Assembly: GCA_964487555.1 (NCBI GenBank)
Contig: CAZART010000135.1
Coordinates: forward strand, 1-13,298
Source: CAZART01 sp964487555
GTDB taxonomy: Bacteria; Bacteroidota; Rhodothermia; Rhodothermales; VXPQ01
Length of the DNA: 13,298 bases
Reading direction: 5' to 3'
Of this stretch, positions 1 to 6,673 are shown piece after piece (within the stretch, counting starts at the first letter, position 1; every line of letters begins with the position of its first letter). The position numbers and the translations under genes are program-made. Below the pieces are notes generated by a model. That model did no database searches and was not told the DNA's origin. It worked only from the letters and a program-made list of their open reading frames with translations.

Positions 1-854
1 AAGGATCGGACGTGTCTGAAGGTACGTGGGCAACACGGCAGCTCTACATGGCGCATCTTGCCTTGATGGATGCCGGCTCCGGCGAGCACGTCTCGTTTGA
101 ACGCTTCAGCCGGGGCGCCGCAGGACTCGCCGGCGCCGAAGCCGACCCGTATCTCGTCTGGCTCGAGGACTGGGAGGTGCGTGGACTAAACGACGCCGAT
201 TCGGTGCGTATTCGGGCCGTGGAAGGAGATGTCGCCCTCGATTTCGTGCTTGCGAGCACCAAACCCATCGTACTTCACGGCGATCGCGGGTTCGATCGGA
301 AGGGCCCGGAACCGGGCAACGCGTCGTACTATTTCTCGATGACACGGATGGCCACCACGGGTTCGATTCGCATAGGCGGTGCAACGTACCACGTCGACGG
401 GTGGAGCTGGATGGACCGCGAATGGAGCACGAGCGCGCTCTCAGATGATCAGGTTGGATGGGACTGGTTCTCCCTCCAGCTGGATAACGACGTTGAGGTC
501 ATGTACTACCGCCTTCGCCGGTCCGACGGCTCGACGAGCTCGTTCAGCAGCGGTTCGATCGTCGGTCCTCAAGGTGACGTTCGAACCATAGAGGCCGACG
601 ACGTGGAGTTGAAGACGATCGACACGTGGACGAGCCCCTCCACCGGCATTCGCTATCCGGCCGAATGGAAGCTCGAGATGCCGGCGAGGGAGATTTTTCT
701 TGAGATAGAACCCTTCGTCGCGGATCAAGAACTCGACCTCTCGATTCGCTATTGGGAAGGTGCCGTTCGCGTTCACGGAATCTATCAGGGTCGACCGGTC
801 CAAGGATTCGGGTTCGTGGAAATGACCGGCTACGGTGAGGAGCGTACGCGATGA
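1..854 (+). CDS. AttH/carotenoid 1,2-hydratase-like lipocalin-domain protein, 5'-partial
   Basis: The reading frame is open from base 3 to the stop at 852-854, so 283 residues are visible and the gene enters from upstream. The first possible start is the GTG at 12, but it lies inside a conserved stretch (WATRQLYMAHLAL), so it is probably an internal Val. The family normally has a further N-terminal part of about 100 residues, often with a signal peptide and a WWY motif, which is missing here only because the window begins. The family signature is the segment around GWSWMDREWS (about 399-428) followed by DQVGWDWFSLQL. Known members are two-lipocalin-barrel proteins, including hydroxyneurosporene synthase CrtC and AttH, often encoded beside LolCDE/FtsX-type ABC transporters. 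The substrate cannot be told. The stop overlaps the next start (ATGA). Family assignment is firm; carotenoid hydration is not. Confidence 0.85.
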   Translation, partial: GSDVSEGTWATRQLYMAHLALMDAGSGEHVSFERFSRGAAGLAGAEADPYLVWLEDWEVRGLNDADSVRIRAVEGDVALDFVLASTKPIVLHGDRGFDRKGPEPGNASYYFSMTRMATTGSIRIGGATYHVDGWSWMDREWSTSALSDDQVGWDWFSLQLDNDVEVMYYRLRRSDGSTSSFSSGSIVGPQGDVRTIEADDVELKTIDTWTSPSTGIRYPAEWKLEMPAREIFLEIEPFVADQELDLSIRYWEGAVRVHGIYQGRPVQGFGFVEMTGYGEERTR

Positions 855-1468
855 GTCATCGAAGCAGGGACCGGTGCGACGAAGGGCCCGGAAGCTGGCC
901 GTCCGGCTCGACCGATGGAGCGAAACGTGGGCGGGGAGAAGGGGAAGGGGAGGAGGAAGAGGAATTTGCACTTCCTATTCTCAACTTGCCGAATTACGAG
1001 CCGCAGATCCGCGTCGTCGACCGGAGGCGTGACATTTTCGACCCCGTCCGCCGGCAGTTCGTGCGTCTCACACCCGAGGAGTGGGTGCGGCAGCATTTTC
1101 TGGAATATCTTAGCCGATCCTGTGGCTATCCGGTCGCGCTGATGGCGGTCGAGAAAGGCTTCCAATTCCAACAGATGGCGCGCCGGGCGGACATCGTGGT
1201 GCACGATCGGCGAGGCCGGCCGTTTCTCATGGTGGAATGCAAGGCCCCCGGCATCCCGATCTCCCAGTCCACGTTCGATCAAGTCTCGCGATACAACCGC
1301 GTCGTCAAGGCTCGCTTCCTTATCGTAACGAACGGCCTCAAGCACTACTGCTGGACGGTCGAGGATGCGAGCTATCGATTTCTCGACGGTCCGCCCCCCT
1401 TTGCGGCGCAGGAGGGTTCACCCATGAATGACACCGATACAGATACATCCCATGAATTACGAAGCTGA
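851..1468 (+). CDS. Stand-alone HsdR N-terminal-like PD-(D/E)XK protein (HSDR_N_2 type)
   Basis: A 205-residue protein. Its core (residues 43-180) matches the short proteins annotated as type I restriction enzyme R N-terminal domain that are common in Bacteroidota. Nuclease-fold motifs are visible: RADIVV with D114, VECK with E129 and K131, and QVSRYN with Q144. No helicase domain and no hsdM/hsdS genes are nearby, so this is not a type I system; the function is unknown. Start: the ATG at 851 overlaps the upstream stop (ATGA) and has GAGGAG about nine bases before it, which suggests translational coupling. However, residues 1-40 are low complexity (Gly/Glu-rich, from the polypurine run 933-964), and the conserved domain begins only near LNLPNYEP. 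A TTG at 986 is an alternative start. The C-terminal tail is Asp/Thr/Ser-rich and overlaps the next gene. Confidence 0.82.
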   Translation: MSHRSRDRCDEGPGSWPSGSTDGAKRGRGEGEGEEEEEFALPILNLPNYEPQIRVVDRRRDIFDPVRRQFVRLTPEEWVRQHFLEYLSRSCGYPVALMAVEKGFQFQQMARRADIVVHDRRGRPFLMVECKAPGIPISQSTFDQVSRYNRVVKARFLIVTNGLKHYCWTVEDASYRFLDGPPPFAAQEGSPMNDTDTDTSHELRS

Positions 1469-2447
1469 ATTCGATACGGCTCTCGCGGCGGTGCGGCAGG
1501 CTGCTCGGCTCTGCCGAGAAGTCCGGAAAAACCTCGTGGAGAATTCTCTCGAGAAGGATGATCGCTCCCCTGTGACCGTGGCCGATTTCGGAAGTCAGGC
1601 GCTCGTCTGCAGGGCGCTCGGTGAGGCGTTTCCGAACGACCCGGTAATCGCCGAAGAGGATTCTGGGGCGCTCCGCCGTACCGAGAATCACGAGGTACTC
1701 CAGCGCGTAGTGACTGAAGTCGGAAAGCTCGTCGACCACGCGGGGTACGAGGAGGTGTGCAGCTGGATCGATCGCGGCAATGCCAGCCGGTATATGGACC
1801 GGTTCTGGACGCTTGATCCGATCGACGGAACGAAAGGCTTTCTTCGCGGGGATCAATACGCTGTTGCGCTCGCGCTCATCGTCGACGGTGATTTGGCCGT
1901 TGCGGCCCTGGCGTGTCCGATGCTCGCCTACGACGGCGAGGAAGCGGGCGCAGTTGACCACGATGGCGGTAGCATCTACGCCGCCGTGCGGGGGGAGGGG
2001 TCGTGGTGTTACGAGCTCAACGGAGATCGTTCGCGTCCTATCGCCGTGAGCGAGCAGAAGGATCCTTCGGGTGCGCGTTTCTGTGAATCGGTGGAGTCGG
2101 CGCACAGCTCGCATTCGGATGCGGCGGCGGTGGCGGTTCAGTTGGGCATTGTGCGGGACCCGCTTCGCATCGACAGTCAGGCCAAATACGCCGTCGTCGC
2201 TCGCGGCGATGCCGAGATCTATCTCCGGCTAACGAAACATACCGGCTACGTGGAGAGGATCTGGGACCATGCGGCGGGCGCGCTCGTCATTGAAGAAGCG
2301 GGCGGTACAGTGACGGATCTCAACGGCTCACCGCTTGATTTTCGGCACGGCACGCGCCTGGAACGAAATGCCGGTATTGTGGCGACGAATGGTCGGCTGC
2401 ACGCCGATATCCTCGCCGCGCTCGACAGCGTACTCTCTTCAAATTAA
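1428..2447 (+). CDS. 3'(2'),5'-bisphosphate nucleotidase, Hal2/SAL1-like (CysQ role)
   Basis: Inositol monophosphatase-superfamily phosphatase of 339 residues, expected to convert 3'-phosphoadenosine 5'-phosphate (PAP) to AMP, clearing a by-product of sulfate assimilation and sulfonation. Metal-site motifs are present in order: AEED (75-78), DPIDGTKG (130-137) and WDHAAG (279-284). The segments SPVTVADFGSQALV, GDQYAVALAL and RIDSQAKYAVVARGD, and the length, recall yeast Hal2 and plant SAL1 more than the roughly 250-residue enterobacterial CysQ. The ATG at 1428 has GGAGGG about 12 bases upstream; the ATG at 1452 (MNYEAEF) has no ribosome site but begins closer to where the fold starts, so the N-terminus is uncertain by eight residues. 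The gene overlaps the HsdR-N-like gene by 41 (or 17) bases and is followed after 14 bases by the nucleotidyltransferase, so all are probably co-transcribed. Confidence 0.93.
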   Translation: MTPIQIHPMNYEAEFDTALAAVRQAARLCREVRKNLVENSLEKDDRSPVTVADFGSQALVCRALGEAFPNDPVIAEEDSGALRRTENHEVLQRVVTEVGKLVDHAGYEEVCSWIDRGNASRYMDRFWTLDPIDGTKGFLRGDQYAVALALIVDGDLAVAALACPMLAYDGEEAGAVDHDGGSIYAAVRGEGSWCYELNGDRSRPIAVSEQKDPSGARFCESVESAHSSHSDAAAVAVQLGIVRDPLRIDSQAKYAVVARGDAEIYLRLTKHTGYVERIWDHAAGALVIEEAGGTVTDLNGSPLDFRHGTRLERNAGIVATNGRLHADILAALDSVLSSN

Positions 2448-2461
2448 TCGGACGGCAAGAA

Positions 2462-3238
2462 ATGGTGGCTATCCTCCTTTGCGCCGGATTTGGCACCCGT
2501 CTCTATCCCATTACGAAAAAACGACCGAACGCGCTGCTCGACATTGCAGGGAAGCCGGTGCTCGATTACCAGATGGAGCAGCTTTGCGACCTGGAGGATC
2601 TGACGGAGATTCACATCGTGGTGAACAGCCGGTTCGCGTCGAATTTCTATTCGTGTTGGGCCAGGTGGAGGAAGCGCTGTGAGCAGCACGGTATCACGGT
2701 AAAGCTCCACAACGACGGATCGCTAGACGAAGAGAACCGCCTTGGCGAAGTGGGCGATCTGGCGTTCGTCGCTCGCCTCGTCGACAGCGAGAAAGGGGTC
2801 ATCGTGTCGGCCGGTGACAATATCTATCGATTCTCGATCCGCCCTATGGTCGAGCGCTTTCGGGAATCGGACGAAAGCCTGGTGCTCGCGTTTCCAGAGA
2901 CGCATTATGCGGTGCTTCAGCAACACACGGTCATCGAATTCGATGAAGATAAGCGCGTAACGAAAGTTTACGATCGGTCGGAGGATCCGCCGTCGCAGTG
3001 GATATGCGCGAATCTGTACTTCTTGCAATCGTCCGCACTGGCGCTCGTTGCGGACTACCTCGAGCATGCGGGGGAGCGAGATCGCCTTGCGCAGTTCCTG
3101 GCTTATCTGGTTGATAAGCAGCCGGTTCGTGCCGTCGAGATGCCGCGCGGCGACATGCGCCTGCACATCAACACGCGGTATATGTACGAGAAAGCAAAGG
3201 AAGCTCTCAGCGGGGAACACGTCCTGCTGGGGGAATGA
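2462..3238 (+). CDS. Sugar-1-phosphate-type nucleotidyltransferase
   Basis: A 258-residue NTP_transferase-family protein with a Rossmann-like fold. The nucleotide-binding N-terminus AGFGTRLYPIT (8-18) is followed by KRPNALLDIAGKPVLDYQM, and the metal-site motif SAGDN (116-120) resembles GDN of RmlA-type enzymes. Such enzymes join an NTP and a sugar phosphate (or phosphocholine-like substrate), releasing PPi. The protein is about as long as a bare catalytic domain, with no left-handed beta-helix acyltransferase extension. The substrate cannot be read from sequence. It begins 14 bases after the Hal2-like gene with only a weak purine stretch before the ATG, so it is probably the last gene of that operon. 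Its stop lies within a 7-bp hairpin (3237-3255). Confidence 0.85.
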   Translation: MVAILLCAGFGTRLYPITKKRPNALLDIAGKPVLDYQMEQLCDLEDLTEIHIVVNSRFASNFYSCWARWRKRCEQHGITVKLHNDGSLDEENRLGEVGDLAFVARLVDSEKGVIVSAGDNIYRFSIRPMVERFRESDESLVLAFPETHYAVLQQHTVIEFDEDKRVTKVYDRSEDPPSQWICANLYFLQSSALALVADYLEHAGERDRLAQFLAYLVDKQPVRAVEMPRGDMRLHINTRYMYEKAKEALSGEHVLLGE

Positions 3239-3255
3239 GCTGATGGCTTCAGCTC
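3237..3255 (+). terminator. Hairpin at the operon end, possible weak terminator
   Basis: GAGCTGA (3237-3243) pairs perfectly with TCAGCTC (3249-3255) around a 5-base loop. It starts inside the stop codon of the nucleotidyltransferase gene and precedes a convergent gene. No T-run follows, so an intrinsic terminator is only possible; it may instead protect the mRNA 3' end. Confidence 0.3.
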
Positions 3256-3337
3256 GGCTGGAGATCGGGTGATGATGATCGGAGATGGTCTCAAAAATGA
3301 AGGCCATCACTTATTTCCAACCATTCATTTCCCCTAT

Positions 3338-4513
3338 CTATACCGCGTATGCCTCCTTCAAGCGCACGCACGCTTCTTCCAGCACGGGCATTTCCTTCGC
3401 ATAGCAAAAGCGCAAGAAGTGGCGGCCGCTTTCCGGGTGCTCGAAAAAGGAGTTGCCGGGGACGGAGGCGACGCCGGATTCCTCGATGAGCGTTTTGCAG
3501 GCCGTACGGTCGTCTTCGAAACCGGCGCGCCGCTCGGACAGAGGCCGGATGTCGGCCATAACGTAGTAGGCGCCCTCCGGCCACGGTACGCGGAAACCGC
3601 AAGACTCGAGCGTTTCGCACATCAGCCGGCGTTTCGTGGCGTAGTCGCGCTGAAGGTCATCGAAATACCCCTCATCCAGTTCGAAGGCTTCGACTACGCC
3701 GTGCTGCAGCGGTGCGGATGCGCAGATATAGAACAGGTCATTCAGCAGACCCATCTTTGCAAGTATCTCACCCGGACCAACAGCATAGCCGAGCCGCCAC
3801 CCGGTCATGTTGTAGGTTTTTGAAAAGCCTGAGATCGTGATGGTGCGGCGATAAGCGCCGGTGAGCGAGCCCAGGGATACGTGCTCTCGTCCATCATATA
3901 CCATGTATTCGTAGATCTCATCCGTCACCGCCCAGAGATCATGCTCTTCGAGGATCTCAAGAAGCGTCCGCAGCTCGTCCCGCGTCCAAACCTTTCCGCT
4001 CGGATTCGCCGGCGTGCAGACGACAACGAGTTTCGTTTTCGGCGTGATGGCGGCGCGCAGCGCCTCGAAATCGACGCGCCATCCGTCATCGCTGCTCGGC
4101 ACGTAACGGACGTCGGCGCCGGTAAGGCCCAGTAAATTACGGTGATACCCGTAAAAGGGCTCGAAGAGGATGGCCTCATCGCCCGGGTCGAGGAGCGAGA
4201 AGATGGCGGTCACGAAGGCGCCCGTGGAGCCTGCGCTAACCATCACTTCGTCATCCGAGGCGACGGGAAGGCCGTTGTAGCGAACGGCCTTTTCCCGGAT
4301 CGCCGTCCGAAGGCGGCCTATGCCGGCGTAGTTCGTATAAATGGAACGATTCTCATCGATGGCGCGCCGTGCACCGGCTTTGATGGGCTCAGGGATCGGC
4401 ATGTCGCAGATGCCCTGACCAAGATTGATTCCGTGAACCGCCTGCACCATCCCGGTGATAGCGCGAATATCACTCTGCGCCAGGTCGAGCGTGCGTCGAG
4501 AAAGTGGTTTCAT
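3338..4513 (-). CDS. Class I/II PLP-dependent aminotransferase
   Basis: A 391-residue fold-type I aminotransferase of usual family length. Expected residues are all in place: substrate-side GQG near 32-34, YTNYAGIG (59-66), the aromatic stacking region FYGYH, NPSGK with N170, the PLP-contacting D198 and Y201 in TDEIYEYM, the Schiff-base lysine K232 in SGFSKTYNMTGWRLGY, and the carboxylate-binding Arg in HFLRFCYA (R368). It should transfer amino groups between an amino acid and a 2-oxo acid. Subgroup resemblance is to broad aspartate/methionine/aromatic aminotransferases, so the substrate is left open. It is transcribed towards the nucleotidyltransferase operon (convergent, 99-base gap) and divergently from the small ORF at 4603. 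No clear Shine-Dalgarno precedes the ATG. Confidence 0.95.
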   Translation of the reverse strand: MKPLSRRTLDLAQSDIRAITGMVQAVHGINLGQGICDMPIPEPIKAGARRAIDENRSIYTNYAGIGRLRTAIREKAVRYNGLPVASDDEVMVSAGSTGAFVTAIFSLLDPGDEAILFEPFYGYHRNLLGLTGADVRYVPSSDDGWRVDFEALRAAITPKTKLVVVCTPANPSGKVWTRDELRTLLEILEEHDLWAVTDEIYEYMVYDGREHVSLGSLTGAYRRTITISGFSKTYNMTGWRLGYAVGPGEILAKMGLLNDLFYICASAPLQHGVVEAFELDEGYFDDLQRDYATKRRLMCETLESCGFRVPWPEGAYYVMADIRPLSERRAGFEDDRTACKTLIEESGVASVPGNSFFEHPESGRHFLRFCYAKEMPVLEEACVRLKEAYAV

Positions 4514-4602
4514 CGTGGAAAAGGCGAGGTGTTTAAGGCGATCGCGGCGGTCGACGATACTCTCTGCAGTTCAGTTCTCAACCCTACAAGGTACGTCGCT
4601 TC

Positions 4603-4863
4603 ATGAAAGACGAAAATGTCCGCGTCGCGTGGAATGCCGCCTATTGGCTGCTTCGAAGCGAAGCGCGGCGACAGGTCGGGTCGAAGTTTCCCGATTGTGA
4701 CTGGAAAATGGTCGAAGCGAACGATGAATGCCTCGCGACGATCATCGAGGCGCAGGCGAAAATTTGTATGCAGGCTATGGGTCGTTCGAATTCGCTGCTT
4801 GCCGATCCCGAGCGACGTAAGTCCGCAAAGCCGCTTGCCCCCAGCCGTTCACGGCACGGTTAG
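4603..4863 (+). CDS. Small hypothetical protein
   Basis: An 86-residue ORF that I do not recognise. It fits the gap between the divergent aminotransferase and the convergent metal regulator, ending 11 bases before the latter's stop. The codons look native (GCG, GTC, GAA, CGA use like the neighbours), and the first 60 residues have an unremarkable soluble, helix-compatible composition with three Trp and three Cys. The last 20 residues are basic and Ser/Pro-rich. There is no signal peptide, membrane segment or known motif. Only a weak AAGG lies upstream of the ATG. If it is not a gene, 4514-4874 is a 361-base non-coding stretch in which I see nothing else. Confidence 0.45.
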   Translation: MKDENVRVAWNAAYWLLRSEARRQVGSKFPDCDWKMVEANDECLATIIEAQAKICMQAMGRSNSLLADPERRKSAKPLAPSRSRHG

Positions 4864-4874
4864 TTAGCTCCGTC

Positions 4875-5537
4875 TTATGCCGGCTTCTCGGGTTCCACGA
4901 AAACGTTGGAGGCAATGCGGTGTCCCACGACCTGCTCGCCCCCTCCCATGCGAATCGTGATCGGGCCTTGAAAGGGAGCTTTGTCAACGATCACGACAGA
5001 CGTGCCCGGCAGTAGACCGATCTCCTCGAGATAACTCAGCATCGCAGGATCGGAATCGGAGACGCGCTGAATGATCACTTTCCGCCCGGGCTCCACGTCG
5101 GCGAGAGGATCGGTAGTGGAATCCGCAATTTCACCCTCGCGGGTGGGTATCGGGTCACCATGTGGGTCGTGTGTGGGAAAGCCGAGAAGCTCGTCCAGCT
5201 TGTCCTCGAAATCCTCAGAAATGTGATGTTCGAGGTGCTCGGCCTCTTCGTGGACCTTTTCCCAGGAATAGCCCATCACTTCTTTAAGGTAGAGCTCGAG
5301 TAGGCGGTGATGTCGGATGATTTCGAGCGCGACCTTTTCGCCGGTGTGGGTCACCGTGACGCCGCGGTAGGATTCATACTCGACCAGGCCGAGCTGAGCC
5401 AGACGTTTGACCATATTGGTCACCGACGCCGACGACACGCTCATCGATCGCGCGACGTCGCTCGTGGAGACGGACTTGACACCCTGTTGTAGCTTGTATA
5501 TCGTCTTGAGGTAGTCTTCTACGGCCTGGCTGAGCAT
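4875..5537 (-). CDS. DtxR/MntR-family metal-dependent transcriptional regulator
   Basis: A 220-residue protein with an N-terminal winged helix (about 1-62; SDVARSMSVSSASVTNMVKRL as helix-turn-helix), a metal-binding/dimerisation domain (63-140) and a C-terminal FeoA/SH3-like domain (about 150-216; PGTSVVIVDKAPFQGPITIRMGG). By comparison with B. subtilis MntR and DtxR, likely ligands are D8, H77, E100, E103 and H104. Glu where DtxR has Cys102 and Asp where DtxR has Met10 make the site MntR-like, favouring Mn2+, although MntR Glu11 is Lys here. It should bind operator DNA when loaded with metal and repress metal uptake or control export. No transporter gene lies beside it, so targets are presumably elsewhere. 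A 110-base leader separates it from the racemase gene upstream. Confidence 0.92.
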   Translation of the reverse strand: MLSQAVEDYLKTIYKLQQGVKSVSTSDVARSMSVSSASVTNMVKRLAQLGLVEYESYRGVTVTHTGEKVALEIIRHHRLLELYLKEVMGYSWEKVHEEAEHLEHHISEDFEDKLDELLGFPTHDPHGDPIPTREGEIADSTTDPLADVEPGRKVIIQRVSDSDPAMLSYLEEIGLLPGTSVVIVDKAPFQGPITIRMGGGEQVVGHRIASNVFVEPEKPA

Positions 5538-5647
5538 GCGGGTGGAAACGTGCTGCCGAGAGCAGGAAACAGAGCGGTCTGCGGGGATAGGGCTGAACCA
5601 GATTTCGTGGAATATGATCCGATTGTTAGACCCTTACGTCGACCATG

Positions 5648-6412
5648 TTAGGATACGATTCGATCCGGGTACGTCTCACGGATGAGCGCTCGAGCGAGGA
5701 CCTCGGTCGGGTCGACGATCAGCGTGGAATCGACTTCGTGCTCAGGAATGGCCAGCGGCAGTTCGGTGCATCCGAGGATGACGGCTTCAGCCCCCTTTTC
5801 GCGCAGGTGCTCGATCGCGTTGAGAAGGCTCTGGCGAGCGATGAGCGAAACCGGATTTGCCTGGGCCTTGATGCCGAACGAGGGATCGAAAATTGTTCTG
5901 TTGACGATGTTCTCCTGGACGTTTGCATCCGGAACGATCGGCGTCAATCCCACTTCTGAGAGCGCCTGACTATACAACTTGAGGCGGTAAACGGCCAGCG
6001 TCGAGAGTACCCCGATGCGTTCAACACCTTGTGCAGACTGCCGGATGAAGGTCGCTGTCTCGCGAATCAAATGGATGATGCGCAGCCTCGCACCGGCCTC
6101 CTCCAGTTTTCGTTCGATCACGTCGAAGATCGGCGGGGCGTGCGCCGTGTTGCATGGAATGCCGACCACGACGGCGCCTAAGGCATCGAGGCGCATTGCG
6201 ATCTCAAATATCGCGTGCGCAGGATTCTCGCCGCTGTTCTCAAAGAGAAACGCGCTGCGGTCGCGAATCCATCCGGGAAACGAGAGCAACGATACCGGCA
6301 GGTGCTCCTGATCGGTGTGTGCATCGGTGAGATCAAAGATCTTGCGGACTAGGTCGACACCCGCGTACGGTCCCATTCCGCCGATTACGCCGATAATTTT
6401 GTCCTGCTCCAT
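5648..6412 (-). CDS. Aspartate/glutamate racemase family protein
   Basis: A 254-residue cofactor-independent racemase-fold protein. Both catalytic cysteines are present: C87 in GIPCNTAH and C215 in LGCTELPLA, which deprotonate the alpha-carbon from opposite faces. The N-terminus GVIGGMGPYAGVDLVRKI is typical of the aspartate-racemase branch (RacX/YgeA-like) rather than MurI. A product such as D-Asp, for peptidoglycan or signalling, is likely but cannot be fixed from sequence, since this branch includes enzymes with broad substrate range. It is divergent from the exported P1 peptidase across a 261-base spacer and lies 110 bases upstream of the metal regulator on the same strand. Confidence 0.92.
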   Translation of the reverse strand: MEQDKIIGVIGGMGPYAGVDLVRKIFDLTDAHTDQEHLPVSLLSFPGWIRDRSAFLFENSGENPAHAIFEIAMRLDALGAVVVGIPCNTAHAPPIFDVIERKLEEAGARLRIIHLIRETATFIRQSAQGVERIGVLSTLAVYRLKLYSQALSEVGLTPIVPDANVQENIVNRTIFDPSFGIKAQANPVSLIARQSLLNAIEHLREKGAEAVILGCTELPLAIPEHEVDSTLIVDPTEVLARALIRETYPDRIVS

Positions 6413-6673
6413 TTCGTCCGTCCCGATGCTGTTTCGTCACGTTGACTCAGGCACTCCACGTCCGTCGAAGCGGATTGCTTTCGGTCAACGCGGTCGCAGG
6501 TGCCGCTGATCCGGAGGCGCAGGGCGGCGCGGTTGCCGTCAACTCGCGCTGCACGTCCGCCGCTAATCCGGCCGCGCGTGCCTGCTAAGTCGACGAACTG
6601 AATCCTCTGGAGGCGAGCAGTATATTGCCCGGTTCGCAGTATCGCCAAATATTTCGTCGTGACGGATACGTCC
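6413..6673. other. Divergent intergenic spacer with degenerate repeats
   Basis: The 261-base region between the racemase (-) and the peptidase (+) should hold both promoters. No convincing -35/-10 pair is visible; TATATTG at 6621-6627 is a loose -10 candidate for the peptidase. The GC-rich middle contains two related copies of a direct repeat (6484-6514 and 6538-6571). CGTTGAC near 6443 is matched by GTCAACG at 6484-6490 as an inverted pair. Confidence 0.5.
6484..6571. repeat. Degenerate direct repeat, two copies
   Basis: Copy 1 is 6484-6514 and copy 2 is 6538-6571, offset by 54 bases. Both begin GTCAAC and end CCGCTRATCCGG, with a shared GCA-rich middle and a 3-base length difference. A partial relative (CACGTCCG within about 6444-6475) lies just upstream. 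The repeats are non-coding. Origin or role is unknown. Confidence 0.5.

Noticed and set aside
830..1345. Minus-strand frame opposite the HsdR-N-like gene
   Set aside because: The plus-strand frame carries the conserved nuclease motifs; the minus frame is antisense reading.
851..1468. Type I restriction-modification system
   Set aside because: Only an N-terminal-like domain exists; no helicase, hsdM or hsdS nearby.
1338..2114. 258-codon minus-strand frame opposite the Hal2-like gene
   Set aside because: Shadow of a clear phosphatase gene; Arg/His-rich composition and no family features.
3269..3823. 184-codon plus-strand frame opposite the aminotransferase
   Set aside because: The minus strand has every catalytic residue of a class I aminotransferase; this frame has none of its own.
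5620..5645. DtxR/MntR operator upstream of the regulator (GTTAGACCCTTAC)
   Set aside because: Only four of six pairs are symmetric and it does not match a known box well, so it was not listed.
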